From contig CM053146.1 in NCBI GenBank assembly GCA_028571685.1, positions 108,599,431-108,663,430 of the forward strand: a DNA stretch of 64,000 nucleotides, in the 5' to 3' direction. The stretch is from Heterohyrax brucei. Taxonomy: Eukaryota > Chordata > Mammalia > Hyracoidea > Procaviidae. The position numbers and the translations under genes are program-made. The notes under the pieces are model-generated. The model did no database searches, was not told the DNA's origin, and saw nothing but the letters and a program-made list of their open reading frames with translations. Shown piece by piece: positions 47,666-59,699 of the stretch; positions within the stretch are counted from its first letter, which is position 1; every line of letters starts with the position of its first letter.

Positions 47666-49267
47666 AAAAATACCTAATATAAACTGAGAAGTGGTTAGAG
47701 ACTGTTTAAAGGTTTCCTTTGAGCTCGACTTTATTTTCTGTATGAAAAAAAGTATTTATGTTAAACTATATGTTTTTTAACAACATTATATTACAGGCAT
47801 ACTTAAGTAATCTTGTAAAATAGTGTCAAAGACTGAATTAGAAATTGCTGTAATACAAGGCATTCCTCAGCTTTGCCATCTGTAAAATGGATTAGTATTA
47901 ATCAGTCATTGCATTGTATAGATTAATAGTTGTGAAGTGCTAATAATCTAGTAATTTTCCTCTGCTCCCTCTGGGGAGCTTCCCTTACTTGCAGTGTAGC
48001 TTTCTTCCCTGGTCTTGAAGTAGATATAATACCACAGCTCTTTCCTCAGCTATTTTGTCTTCTGTGAAGGAACACCTGCTCAGAATGTACCAAAGGAGTT
48101 ATTTCTTTGTTGTCTGATAATTAAAGCACTGATGTGGTGATAGCTGACATCTGGATTCACTTTTAAGGATTGCACTGTGCTTTTCTGGCTCTTGGGAGAT
48201 TCATGAAGTATAATGCCTCGGATGGAAATGTGGTGATATGCTTCATTTTGCATCAGCAATTTTACTCTTGCTTTGCCATTTCCCCACTGCGACAAGTGGG
48301 AGCTGCCACTCTGTTGCCACTAAGAGATAAGGGGAGCTGAGTGAGCCCCAGAAATTTAATACACCATATAATGCCTGATTTGATTCTGGTGTTGATGTGA
48401 ATTGATAAACTCCCTGGGGACTCTCTGCAGAATCAATATCCAGGAATTGAAAAATTTTTATAAACTGGTTCTTGAATAATCTCTCCTGAGGAGCATGAAA
48501 AACAAAGTTCTCTTAACTACTAACAACTGTCATAAAGAAAAATTTGCAAAAGTATTCATATATTATGTACAATTTCCTTCAAAGCTATCTTCCTCAATCT
48601 TCATTCAATTATAGCTCCCTAAACTTCTCTGGGGTTTGCTCTCCACCATTAGGCACCATAGGTTAAATTACACCATTAGTGTTTCTGCTTAGATTTTCTT
48701 CTTGGCCTAAAACTGACATGCATTACTCACGGGCACTGAAACTTCAAAGGAAAGAATATTTATCAGTCAGGTTTCGCAGTTCCAGGTAACAGAAGCTGAT
48801 CTGGGCTGGGTCAGAGAAAAGAAGATCATAAAAAGAGATGGGAGTACTCAGAGAAGTGTCAGGAGGATGGAAGAACAGGCATGGAGCTAAGCTTCCAGGC
48901 ACATGCTTCAAACTACCCCAGAACTAGCCCAATGAGGCAATCATGGCCACTGCTTACTGCTGGCACACGCACTTCCCACCAGTGCCACTTCCCCTTTAGG
49001 AATTTGACCTTGTAAGCACTGCCATTTCCAGATGCCAGATACATTTACCAGCCAGTTGGTTTCCAAGCAGAATCCTTGCTTCCTCAAGTGACAGACTTTC
49101 CAATCAAAGTCTTGGACAGGTGTGTGCAATATTGTAGTCTAGGTCACATGTCTGCTCCTTCACTATGAGAGTCTGGAAATTCACTTGTCTGGGTAACCTT
49201 GGGGAAACAGTACTCACACTGCAAGAAAGTTCTGTAAACATAGAAAATATTCTGAAAATAGCCTGAA
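47666..49267. other. Unassigned sequence
   Basis: 47930-48480 looks unique and complex. 48765-49200 resembles an old repeat I cannot name. No gene was seen. Confidence 0.4.
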
Positions 49268-49269
49268 CA

Positions 49270-49480
49270 GCCAGAAATAGGGATCCAATAAGCCAGGCAT
49301 GTATGGGCTCACTTGTGCTTACTTAACTAGTTTGTAGTGTACAATCTCACATGGGTTTCATTACGTGTGAAACTGTGCACTACAGACTAGTAAGTAAACA
49401 CAAGTGAGCCTGTGGTCACTTGCTCACTGTAAGCTCATGCATACCTTGCTTGCTGTTTAATCCACCTATGGCCAGAAATT
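49270..49480. mobile_element. Long imperfect palindrome, foldback or MITE-like
   Basis: The inner arms 49306-49351 and 49366-49410 are near-perfect inverted repeats. The left arm reads GGCTCACTTGTGCTTACTT then CTAGTTTGTAGTG; the reverse of the right arm reads GGCTCACTTGTGTTTACTT then CTAGTCTGTAGTG. The loop is 14 bp. Outer, weaker arms extend to CCAGAAAT at both ends. There is no ORF. The transcript would fold into a long hairpin. Confidence 0.8.
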
Positions 49481-49620
49481 AGGAGATTATTTACTACAGA
49501 AGAGAATTAATATTTATTAAGACTTTAAGACTCTACATGCTAAGTGCTAGGTGCTTTAAATACATGGCATTATTTATTCTTCACAGAATAGATATTTTTC
49601 TAAAGATTAAATAAAATAAT

Positions 49621-50839
49621 TAAAAAAAAGGTTGCCATCGATTCAATTCCAACTCATAGTGGCCCTATAGGACGGAGTAGAACTGGAACACTTGGTGGAT
49701 TTGAACTGCCAGCTTCTTGGTTAACAGCCATAGCTCTTAACCACTATACTGCTGAGGCCTGTTACCCACAAAGGCCACTATCAGCAAAGCTATGTGCCTA
49801 TGTGATGATGAGCAGATGTGTTTCACCCCTGGCATATTTTTTGGCTGTACTTTCCCTGATTATATTTTGCACCCTAAATAAATCTTCCTCAAAAAATACT
49901 CTGTCCTCTCCTGGCACAAGGATCAAGGAAGATAACTTCTAAGAGGGGCTTTATGACCCCCTTGGCTTATGAAATAATATTGGGAATATCTGACCAGGAA
50001 CTTCTAGGGAAAAGAGCTCAGAGGAATGAATTCCAATGCAGTACACCTGAAAGCACCGAGGCCAGCCCAGCCCCACTGGCTTCCCCCAACTGCATTTCCC
50101 CCCTTTTTCCACATGTGAAACACAAGATTGTAAAGAAACCCCTGAAAGGCTTCCCAAAGACAATTCTCCACACAGCCCTTAAAGCTATACAAGCATCCCA
50201 CTCCCTACAGCAGAAAGATAGACTCTCAAGTTTATTATAATTGGTATGACAAATGAATAAACACTAAAGAAACATCTTTCTTAGAACAGCTTAGGTTGGG
50301 GGATGGTGGACACTGGCTATCTGCACAGGGAGAGATAAAATAAGGACTTAGAGAAGCAAATAGAGACAGCTAAATAATAAAGCTTTGAGGAGTCTACCCT
50401 TCTGTGCCCCTGACTTTGAGGCATGAATAGAGCCATTAAGCTCATAGCATAACTTTGTATTCACTGCTAAACCTTGTTTTTACTGTTAAACTTTGTTTTT
50501 ACTGTTAAATGCACCTGCCTTGGGCCATTATCTAGAAGGCCTTGACAATTAATATGAGAAAAAGGAGACCACGAGGGGTCAGTTTCTTGTTAGCCAATAA
50601 TGAAGGGTCCGTTTCTTGTTAGCCAATAGCTTATGTGACGGAAAAATTAAGGTGAAAATCACGTCACCTCAACTATAAAAAAATAAAGAAAGACAGACCT
50701 TTTCAGGCTGCCATTCTCCAAAACTCTTTCCTGTCTCTCTCAACTCATTTCTTCTGCTGACACTGTTCCCTCCCTCCATGGGGTCCCCAAAAAGCTTGTC
50801 GGGGCTGGCTCCCGGCACTATACCACCAGGGTTTCCAAT
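49621..50839 (-). mobile_element. AfroSINE split by a solo LTR
   Basis: The SINE runs from 49621 (A-tract, then AGGTTGCCATCGATTCAATT) to 49749 (CTTAACCACTATAC). It resumes at 50824 with CACCAGGGTTTCC. The gap is an LTR insertion, so the SINE is older than the LTR. Confidence 0.95.
49750..50817 (+). mobile_element. 1,068-bp solo LTR of a class II-like ERV
   Basis: Begins TGCTGAGGCCTGTTACC and ends GGCTCCCGGCA. A perfect 6-bp duplication, CTATAC, flanks it (49744-49749 and 50818-50823). U3 carries two tandem copies of a TTTCTTGTTAGCCAATA unit (50583-50600 and 50611-50628, each a CCAAT box), TGACG-type CRE cores (50636-50640 and 50661-50665), TATAAAA at 50674 and AATAAAG near 50682. U5 is ~120 bp. 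The perfect duplication points to a fairly recent insertion. A 95-codon ORF (49953-50240) lies in U3; I recognise no viral product in it and treat it as probably incidental. Confidence 0.92.
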
Positions 50840-50866
50840 ATAATAACACTTATATTAAATAATATA

Positions 50867-50920
50867 ATGGGAAAACTGAGGCTCAGAGAAGTTGTTTCAC
50901 TTCGTCAGTAGAATGAGGAA
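50867..50920 (-). mobile_element. MIR-like fragment
   Basis: GGGAAAACTGAGGCTCAGAG followed by GTTGTTTCACTT resembles a part of MIR. Confidence 0.5.
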
Positions 50921-52647
50921 TTTATAGATTCTACTGCAGGCTTTTTTTCCTTCCAAGTTCTCTGTCTCACAACATAACTCTAATTTCCATTTCCCAACTT
51001 CTGAGTCACATATAAACAGCAGTGTACCAAGCAGTGAGGCAGAGGTAATAATGGAAACATTTACATTGCCGGCAGGCAACAAACAGTGCATGCTCTACAA
51101 AGAATTTTAAAAATAACAATAATATACAAAAATATGTCTGCTTTTTATTATGCAACAGTGATTCTAAACAATGTCAGTAATGTAATATTCCTTCTGGCTG
51201 AGGTGAACCATTCCCCCCTGCTCGATACACCAGGAGCCCCCAACTTAACTCTTAAAAGTTCTAAGAGAAGGCTGTTTAGGACTTATAAGCAGAAGTGCCA
51301 CTAAGTCTTATTTTCCCAGGTTAGGCCACGTGATTTACCTAAATGCTAAAAAAAAAGTACCTCTCTTTTAACATTATTTTTAAGAAAAAAATAATTCTAA
51401 TTTTCATTTTACGAGCACATTTCCCCCCACTGTGCAGTGTGAGCAGGAGTTATTCTTTAAGCTTCTTGTACCATCAGAGCCTGCGATGATACAAAAGGCA
51501 GAATTTCCTTGGAGAGTTACTTTCAAAACAGAGTTTCTCTTGACAAGGAATCTGCTGACAGTGAGGAGATGGGCCCCAGTAATTTGTACAGTGAAAGAGA
51601 AAAAGCTAAAATGCATGACAAAGTAATTGCCTAGGGAAATCCTAAAGTTTTAAGCAAAAGCTTACAACTGAAGTCAACTTGGCATTTAAAAACTGGCACA
51701 CACACACGCACACACACACACTGCTATGTAACTCTAGCTGACTTCCCCACATTGTAACAGCACACTCCCGCTTTCCACCCTGTATTTCCCATGTCCTTTC
51801 AACCAGCTCCTCTCCCTCTTCACCATCTCATCTTGCCTCTGGACAGGAGATCCCCAGTTAGCCTCATGTATATGTGTAAGTCAAGAAGCACATTCTTTGC
51901 CAGTACCATTTTATGCCTTGTAGTTTAGTCCCATCTTCGTCTGAAGGACTTTGGGAATGGTGTCACTTCTGAGCTAGTGGAGAATTGGGGCCATGTCTTC
52001 TGGGGATGCTTCAGTCTGTCACTCATTCAAGTTTGGTTTTTTTAATTAGGGTTCCATCTCTGCACACTCATTGTTCTGCTGCTACATCAGGGACTCTGTG
52101 TTATAGAGAATTTGGAATCTTGAAGATTTACTCTACCCTGTCACCAAATTATACATTTAATAGATTCCCATTTAAAAATCAAGTGTTCAACAGCAGAGAA
52201 CAAATGACACTGAAATACTACACATATTAAATTTTACCTTTACAGCTTCCCTGAAGGTTATGTAAATGACATTATTGCCATTATTTTTTTTAAAAAAGAA
52301 ATCTATTATTTAGCAAGATCAACTTATACATTCAGCAGAGCTCAGTGTTGCATCAACTGAAAAAACTGTATTGCACATACACAAAGAGACTGAAGGAAAA
52401 CCAGAAATCTGTAAGTGGCATATCTTACCAGAAATAGCTGATTACTACCCAATATATTATGAAAAATGATAGTCCTAAAAATTGCTATATTTCATTGTGC
52501 CAAAACATTATCAAGTCTTCTAAGCCACAACTTTCCTCTATTAGTTTAAGCAGTGTTCGAGATAAATACCGCTTGTTAGAAACGAAACCAAGTCAATCAC
52601 TGAGCAAAAGAACCAATAGTGAATGCATTTTAAAAATTAGAAAGTGC
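50921..52647. other. Unassigned sequence with a short (CA)n
   Basis: A (CA)n microsatellite interrupted by one G lies at 51696-51721. No gene or confident repeat elsewhere. Confidence 0.45.
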
Positions 52648-53440
52648 TGATATCAGAGTAATGGTGGCACATAGGGTGAGTTGGGAAGTATTTCTTTTTC
52701 TCCAATTTTACAGAAGAGTTTGTGTAGAACTGATATGATTTCTCTCTTACATGTTTGGTTGAGTTTCCCAATGAAGCCATTTGGGCCTGGAGTTTTCTTT
52801 GTGGAAGGAACTTTAACTACAAGTAAATTCCTTTAATAGATGTAGGTCTATTCAGATTATTCATTCTTGAGTGACATTTAGTAGTTTGTCTTTCAAGGAA
52901 TTTGTTCAGTTCATCTAAGTTATTCAATTTATTGGCATATAGTTGTTCATCCTTTGGTATCTATAGAGTTTGTTGTAATGTCACCATTTTCATTCTTGGT
53001 ATTTCTGTTCTCATCAGTTTAGTTAGAGTTTCATGAATTTATTGATTTTTGTCAAGAAATCAGATTTTCATTACATTGATTTTCTTTTTTTTCCCACCTA
53101 TTTTCTCTCATTTATTTCCCCTTTGACCTATATTATTTCCTTTAATCTACTTATTTAGGATTTAACTTGTTCTTTGTCTAGTTTCTTAATACGAAAGGTA
53201 AAGTCATTGATTTAAGACACTTCTTCTTTCCTATTATTTTCTATTTTCTAATATTCTTTTCTAATATAGTGCTGTCAATTTCCCTTTAACTCATACTTTA
53301 GTGTCACCCCAGAAAGTTTGGTGTTTTGTATTTTCATCTTTATTCAGTTCAAAACACTTTCTAATTTTCCTTTTGGTTTCTTCTTTGACCCATGGTTTTG
53401 TTTTTCTAAGGCATGATATTTAGTTTCCAAATATCTGGAA
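52648..53440 (-). mobile_element. L1 LINE, ORF2 fragment, antisense
   Basis: Reverse complement of L1 ORF2: starts GCTGATATCAGAGTAATGG, with GAAGCCATTTGGGCCTGGAG and CTTTGACCCATGGTTTTG further on. Strongly diverged, no open frame. Confidence 0.88.
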
Positions 53441-53844
53441 AGAAAACAAAGAAAAAAGGAACAGTTGAAGCAAGTAAGATGAGTGGAGCAAATGTTGAAA
53501 TGTGTTGGATCTGGGTAATGGTCAGATTTTTATTTCATTGGGAGAGGTTTAATACATTTGTTTGTACCTAAAAATTTCATTAAATTAAAATATTTAAAAT
53601 AAATATCTGACTCCTATCCTAAATATTCTCTCTATTATTTTTCTCTTATTAATCATACTACCTTTGATAATCACATAGCTAGAAACTTGCATGGCATCTT
53701 TAACTCCTTTCTTTCTCAAACCCAACAGTCATCGAGTCTTATAAATTCAATCTCCTAAATATCTTTCAAACATGATCTCTTCTCTCCCTACTCAGACTCT
53801 AACACTATTTAACCTCAACTACTGTAATATTTCATTAACTGTCA

Positions 53845-54057
53845 TTGTTGCTGTAAGCTACCTTTGAATCACCTCCAATTTATGGAGACCCCTAGTGTAC
53901 AGAGTAGAAGTTCTCTATGTGGTTTTCTCGGCTGTAATCTTAACAGAAACAGATAGCTAGCACTTTTCCGCCATGGTACCACCAGGTGGGTTTGAACTGC
54001 CAAACTTTACATTACCAGTCAAGCACAAACTATTCGCACCACCTACAAGAACCCTGT
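53845..54057 (-). mobile_element. AfroSINE, longer subtype, nested in L2
   Basis: Extra block GGCTGTAATCTTAACAGAAA between tail and head. Contains GGTGGGTTTGAACTGCC. Confidence 0.85.
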
Positions 54058-54062
54058 TCCTC

Positions 54063-54262
54063 TTGTTATTTGCTCCAAGTCTATTCAGACTCACAGCGAC
54101 CCCATATCTGCAGAGCAGAACTGCTCTATAAGGTATTCAAGACTATTGCCTTTTAGAATTAGGTCACCAGGCCTGACTTCCAAGGTGTCACGGGGTGCGT
54201 TTGAACCGCCAACCTTTTTGATAGCAATTAGAGTTGAATCATTTGTACCACTCAGTGAATTC
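54063..54262 (-). mobile_element. AfroSINE, longer subtype, nested in L2
   Basis: TCAGACTCACAGCGACCCCA, CACCAGGCCTGACTTCCAAG and TGCGTTTGAACCGCCAACC. It lies next to the previous copy in the same orientation. Confidence 0.87.
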
Positions 54263-55129
54263 CAATTCATCATCCACATAGCTGTCAGAGTGATCCATCT
54301 ACACATCACTAACATGTCAGAATGTCTTTGCTTAGAACCTTAAGTGATTTTCATGTCTTTCAGTGTGATGAATGATAAAACACCTTTGTAAGACTCAGAA
54401 ATTTCCTTAGGATATGGCTCCTGCCGGCCTTTCCAGCTTCATCTCTTACAGGTCTTTGACTTAAATACTACAGTGTAGCTATTCCAAACTACCTCCACTC
54501 CAAATGCATGATGCACTTTTAGGTCTTTCTCTGCTATTGCTTATGCTGTCAACTCAGCAGGCTAACTCCTATTTATTCTGTTCTGATGAGTTTCCTTTTT
54601 CCCCAATTCAAACTGTATTCAGTACCCTCTACCCTATGTTCTAGGTAACAGTACCCTTGGTTTACTTCCATATCAGAACTTAAGTTACAGGAAAATAACT
54701 GCTTTCTGATTTGGCTTTTCCTACTGTAAACAATTTTAAGGCATTGGCCAAGTCTTATCTTTGCAACCCAGCATTTAGTACAGTGTCAGAGTAGTCAATA
54801 ATTTTTAAAAGAGTGCCAGGTTCTCCATGAAAGTCAAGGAAGTGACAGTCTAGTAGTAAGGGTAAGTCAAGTTCTTACAATTAAAACACTAAGCATAAAA
54901 CATTTGGCACAAAAGGGATCCAAATGAGATGCTTTGAGTATTTTAAGGAGGGAGCACTCAGTTCCAGGTGTAGGGTGAGGTGAGAGGAGAAAACTGAAAG
55001 CTCAATGCTCATTGAAGGACGAGGCATTTGCGATGGACTCTGAAAAAAGAATTTCAGTATTTGGAGATGGGGCAAATGTAAGGAACAAGTTAAGTCACAG
55101 TACCTGATCTAGTAAAGCAGACAGTATAG

Positions 55130-55915
55130 TAAAGGGTCTTCCAATAAGGATGTCCTATTTTTGACAGCTCATGGCAGCCATATTGTCATTTTTTAAAATT
55201 ATTCTTCACAAATAGCCACAAAAATTTACACGACTCCACAACGTGTAGAAATCATTAGTTTGCCAAACATCCCATGTATTTTGTGAAATTTACAATGCAC
55301 ATGCTCTTCCCACCAAGAGAAAAATTTGAGGCAATTGGGTCTGTTGCCAATCAGACAATGCCCCTGCAGCAACAAACGAAGATGAAAACATCCCCACTGT
55401 TGTGAGTGTACACGAGAATGCCTCTCAATCAGTTTCTCTTTGAGCACAAGAACTGGGCCTTTTGTCGACCACAGTTTGGTAGATTTTGCATGTGGACTTG
55501 AAAGTTTATCTTTACAAAAGGTTTTAACTGAAGAATTAAAGTCCAGCAGCCATTAATTGCACTGTACATTTGCTGACTAGGCTTTAGAGCAATTGGAAGT
55601 TGACCCTGCTTTTCCAAAAAATCATCTTCAGGAACAAGGCCCACTGTTAACAAACAAAACTGTCCAATTTGGAGCAACGAGAATCCAGCAGAGATTCAAG
55701 AACCTCCCTTCATCCCCAAAAAGTCACTGTTCGGTGTGGATTTGGGTCTGGTGGAATCACTGGCCCTTATTTCTTTCAAGATGAATGAGAAGAGGCTGTG
55801 ACCATCAATGGTGAAAGATATTGGTTTATGATAACTGATTATTTGGGACCCTTTTGGAAGATGCTGTGACAGCCATTTACCCAAAGTTCTTTTCCACCCA
55901 TAATGCCATCAAATG
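55130..55915 (+). pseudogene. Degenerate Tc1/mariner-superfamily transposase, arthropod-like type
   Basis: Conceptual plus-strand reading across several frames gives an ordered series of segments. They are a DENI..V..VHENASQSVSL region (about 55370-55440), an AQELGLLSTTVW.ILHVDL segment (55445-55500), LEQLEVDPAF (55585-55615), KIIF (55615-55630), LHPQKVTVRCGFGSGGITGP then YFFQDE (55710-55785), and VTINGERYWFMITDYLGP (55800-55855). The order and wording match transposases of the IS630-Tc1-mariner group that carry 'KIIFSDEAHF ... GGIIGPYFF ... VNGERY', which are common in arthropods. The first catalytic aspartate (FSDEAHF) is replaced (FRNKAHC) and about five codons after it are lost. The C-terminal third with the remaining acidic residues is absent, and no inverted termini were found. 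It is a dead fragment. Subfamily is unassigned. Confidence 0.75.
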
Positions 55916-55959
55916 TGCTTTAAAAGTAATAAAACTATTAAAATAGTATCATTTACACA

Positions 55960-56125
55960 GCTTGTTATAGTCAGGCAGTAAGACCTGGGTTCAAATACTG
56001 GCTGTATCACTTATTAGCCATATGATCTTGACCATGTTAATTAACCTCATTATGCTTGAATTTCCTTATTTATTCCAAAGGATTGTGATTGAATTTATGC
56101 AGAGATTAGAACAGTGTATATATCA
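55960..56125 (+). mobile_element. MIR SINE
   Basis: AGACCTGGGTTCAAATACTG, GCTGTATCACTTATTAGCCA, TATGATCTTGAC and ATTTCCTTATTTATTCCAAA follow MIR order. Confidence 0.85.
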
Positions 56126-56518
56126 AGTGCTTGAATTAGCCAGCAATATCTCAGCTGCACAGAAAAGAAAGTCTCAAGTCAGCATACGCTAATAATGTGA
56201 ACTTTTAAAAGGCTACTGAAGTAATTACCAGAAATAAAGGGAGATCAGGGCTTCAGGGGTTTGACAACTAGGATTTGATTAATCTTTTGTTTTCATTCAC
56301 TGGTAAGTACGCAGATTTACTTGACATGTCAGGAACAATGAACCCCTCCCACAATTTTAATCAACATCTGTTCAACTTCTGTAATGTGTACTGTAATTGA
56401 TAACCCTGAGGCCACTGATGGGTACTGAGTCAAGTAGGAAATTGTTATTGGAGTCTTAAAAAATGGTAACTTATGTTAAGGGATAGCAGAAACCAGCCAA
56501 ACTGTTGCCTACAGTAAC

Positions 56519-56731
56519 TCATTGTTATTGTTCAGTATTTCTGTGTGTTTCAACTCATAGCAACCCCATGTGGACAAAGTGGAACTGTCCCATGAGATTT
56601 TTTTAGGCTATAATCTTTAAGGGAGCAGATTGCCAGGTTTTTCTCCTTTGGTACCACAGACTGGGTTCAAACCACCAATCTTGCAGTTAGCAAGAGAGTG
56701 CTTAATCATTATATCATTAGGACTTCTATTT
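56519..56731 (-). mobile_element. AfroSINE, longer subtype
   Basis: TTTCAACTCATAGCAACCCC, then the extra block GGCTATAATCTTTAAGGGAG and AGATTGCCAGGTTTTTCTC. The head is degraded. Confidence 0.88.
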
Positions 56732-57120
56732 CTTAGGAAGTAGGAGGGGATCCTGATTAATTAAAATAAATTCAACATTTCCCAGCCTTACTTGCAGTTA
56801 GATGTGGCTAGATGTCTAAATTCTAAACAATGAGATGAAAGTAGAACTGCCAAGTACAATTTCTAAAAATTATCCTTAAAGGGAGAGGTGAAGGAACTTA
56901 GAAGAGGAAAAATAGGCATAATTAACTTCTAAAATTAAACTTAAATACAGAGATCCCATATACTCTTTACAGTTTACCCTAATGGTAGCACCTTGTAGAA
57001 CTATAGTAATTTTCTTTGTTCTGAAGTCAACTTCACCTTTTATTACCATAGCTGCTAATGTTTTCCTTGGTATAATGTTTGTATGATACATTTTTTCCAT
57101 TCTACTTTCCTATATCATAT
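56732..57120. other. Unassigned AT-rich sequence
   Basis: Nothing recognised. Confidence 0.4.
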
Positions 57121-57634
57121 TTGAAGTGACTTAGTCATCTAGCATTGCTATAACAGAAATACCACAAGTGGATGGCTTCAACAAACAGATTTTTATTGTC
57201 CCACAGTCTAGTAGGCTATAAATTCAGGCTCAGGGTATCACCTCCCAGGGAAGATTTTCTCCTTCTGTTGGCTGTAGACGAAGGTCCTTGTCATCAATCT
57301 TCTTCTGATCTAGGAGCTTTTCTGTAGAGTAACCATGAGACCAAAGGATATGGGTGGCTCCCAGTGCTCTTTTCTTGGCAGTATGAGGTCTCCACTCTCT
57401 ACTTGCTTCCCTTTCCTTTTTTTCTCTTATAAGAGGTAATGCAGACCACACTCCAGAGAAATTCCCTTTAGATTGGATCAGGAATGTGACCTTAGTAAGA
57501 GTGTTACAATCTAACCTTAACTCTCTTTAACATAAAAATACAATCACAAAACGGAGGACAACCTCACAACAGCGGAAATGAAAGTATAACCAAGTTGACA
57601 CATGTATTGGAGGGACGAAAATCAATCCATGACA
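57121..57634 (-). mobile_element. MaLR-like LTR (family A), solo
   Basis: The minus strand begins TGTCATGGATTGATTTTCGT and ends CTAGATGACTAAGTCA. Internal text matches the copies at 27254 and 62266. Confidence 0.75.
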
Positions 57635-57700
57635 ACTTATTTATAGACAGCACAAAGTTGGGTCATGTTCTTTAATGACCTCTCCCAATCTCTACCCACA

Positions 57701-58890
57701 CATCTGTCAGTTTGTCAGGCTGTGGTAGCTGGTATGTTTGTGTTGCTGTGATGCTGAAAGCCATGCCACCAGTATTTCAGTATCAGTGACAGATTTCAAG
57801 TGAGCTTCCAGACTAAAACAGATTAAGAAGGACTTGGTGGTCTACTTCTGGAAAACATAGCCAATGAAAACTTTATGAATAGAAGCAGAACATTGTATGA
57901 CATAGTGCCAGAAGATGAGTTCCTTAGGTTGGAAGGCACTCAGAATAATCTGAGAAGCAGATTGTCTGAAGAACACAGCAACAGGACTTCAGGAAGACTT
58001 ACTAACAATCCACAAAATGCAGATGACACAACCTTGCTTGCAAAAATGAAGAGAACTTTGTGTGTGTGTGTAATTAAGTGAAAGTATACAATCCAAATCA
58101 ATTTTGCATTTGTCTGCCTATCTGCAGCGAAAGTGAAGAGAAAGCACTTATAATCCAGCCTTCGGTATGGATTATATCTCAACATAAAGAAAACAAAAAG
58201 TTCTCACAACTGGACCAATAAGCATCACTCTGATAAATGGAGAAAATACATGTTATTAAGGATTTCATTTCCCTTGGATCCCCAAACAAAGCACATGGAA
58301 GCAGCAGCCAAGAAATCAAATGACAAACTGCAATGAGCAAATATGTTAGAGAAAGAACTCTTTAAAGTAAAAAAAAAAAGTAAAAGTAAAGATATCACCT
58401 TAAGGATGAAGGTGTATCTGACCCAAGTCATGGTGTTTTCAATCGCCTGTTATGTGTGTGAAACCTGGACAATGGATAAAGAAGACTGGAGCACTGATGC
58501 CTTTGAATTATGATGATGGCAAAGAATACTGAACATACTGTGGATTGCCAAAAGAACAAATATGTCTTACAAGAAGTACAGCCAGAATGCTCCTTAAAGG
58601 CAAAGATGGCAAGACTTTGTATCACATACTTCAGAGATAAGTCCCTGGAGAAGGACATTTTGCTTGGTATAATACAGGCTTAGCAGGAAAAAAAAAAAAA
58701 ACCAACAGGAATATTCCGCACCCCCCCCCCCCTGCACCCATGAGATAGACTGACATATGGGCTGCAACAATGGGCTGAAGCATGACAAGGGTTGCAAGGA
58801 TGGTGCAGGACTCAGTAGTGTTTCTTCTGTTGTACCCGGGGTCACTATGAGTTGGAACTGGCCTGATGATGAGCTGTATGTAACCTAACA
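57701..58890 (+). mobile_element. Internally deleted RTE (~1.2 kb)
   Basis: A 5' UTR unit (57701-57950, with CTGTGATGCTGAAAGCCATG) is followed, after a junction near 57970, by the 3' part of the ORF (AAAATGCAGATGACACAACC ...) and the 3' tail (GGGGTCACTATGAGTTGGAA). The endonuclease and most of the RT are missing. Both ends of the full element are kept. Confidence 0.82.
58685..58735 (+). repeat. poly(A) and poly(C) tracts
   Basis: Homopolymers of A (58689-58701) and C (58722-58733) inside the RTE derivative. Confidence 0.95.
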
Positions 58891-59699
58891 ACAACAATGC
58901 CAATCTCTATTGTTTAACTGTGTATTTAGACCATTTATATTTAATATAAATATTGATATGTCAGGGATTAAGTACATCATTTCAAGCTTTGTTTTCTGCT
59001 TGCTTTTTCCAGCTGTCTTCTTTTTCCTAACTTGCAGTGTTTTTGAGTGTATCTCTTTGTATATCTTTTCTAGTGGTTGCTTCAGGTATTACATCATATA
59101 CTCGTAACTTACCATAGTTTACCAGCACTGTCATTTTATCAGTTCAAGTAAAGTGACCTTACCCTCCTTTATTCTTCCTTATCTATAACTGCCTTAAATA
59201 TTTCCTCTATACATTTAAGTATCTACATAAAAGAAAAACTACATTGGACAGTATAATAATTTTTGCTTCAACAGTCGACATAATTCATGAGAAAAAGGAA
59301 ATCATATTGTATTTACCCATATTTTTGCTGTTTTCTTCCTTCCTTTATGATATTCCCTAGTTCCTTCCTTATTGTTTCCTTTTTTTAGATAAATTCCTTT
59401 AGCCAATTCCTTTAGGTTTGATCTGCTGGTGACAAATTCTCTTAGTTTTCTTTCATCTGTGAATATCTTCATTTCCCTTTCATTCTTGTAGAATATTTGC
59501 ACTGGCTATAAGACTCTGGATTAGTCTTTCCTTTCAATGTGTTAAAAAAAAAATGTGTTGCTTTCTTCTGACTTTCATGTTTCTGATTAAAAACCTCCTT
59601 TTATTTAAATTTGTTTTCCCCTGTAAAGAAAGTGTCAGTCTTCTCTGATTGTTTTCAAGACTTCTTTGCCTTTAGCTTTTTATAAGTTTAATTATGATA

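Larger units (their letters stand above)
53590..54815 (+). mobile_element. L2 LINE 3' region with two SINE insertions
   Basis: Sense landmarks: CAACTACTGTAATATTTCAT, CTGTCAGAGTGATCCATCTA and GTCTTATCTTTGCAACCCAG then CATTTAGTACAGTGTC at the 3' end. AfroSINEs interrupt it at 53845-54057 and 54063-54262. Confidence 0.65.

Noticed and set aside
49953-50240. 95-codon ORF in the U3 of the 49.75-kb LTR as an LTR-encoded viral accessory protein
   Set aside because: Some betaretroviral LTRs encode such a protein, but I see no recognisable similarity and one copy is not evidence. Kept only as a point to compare between copies.
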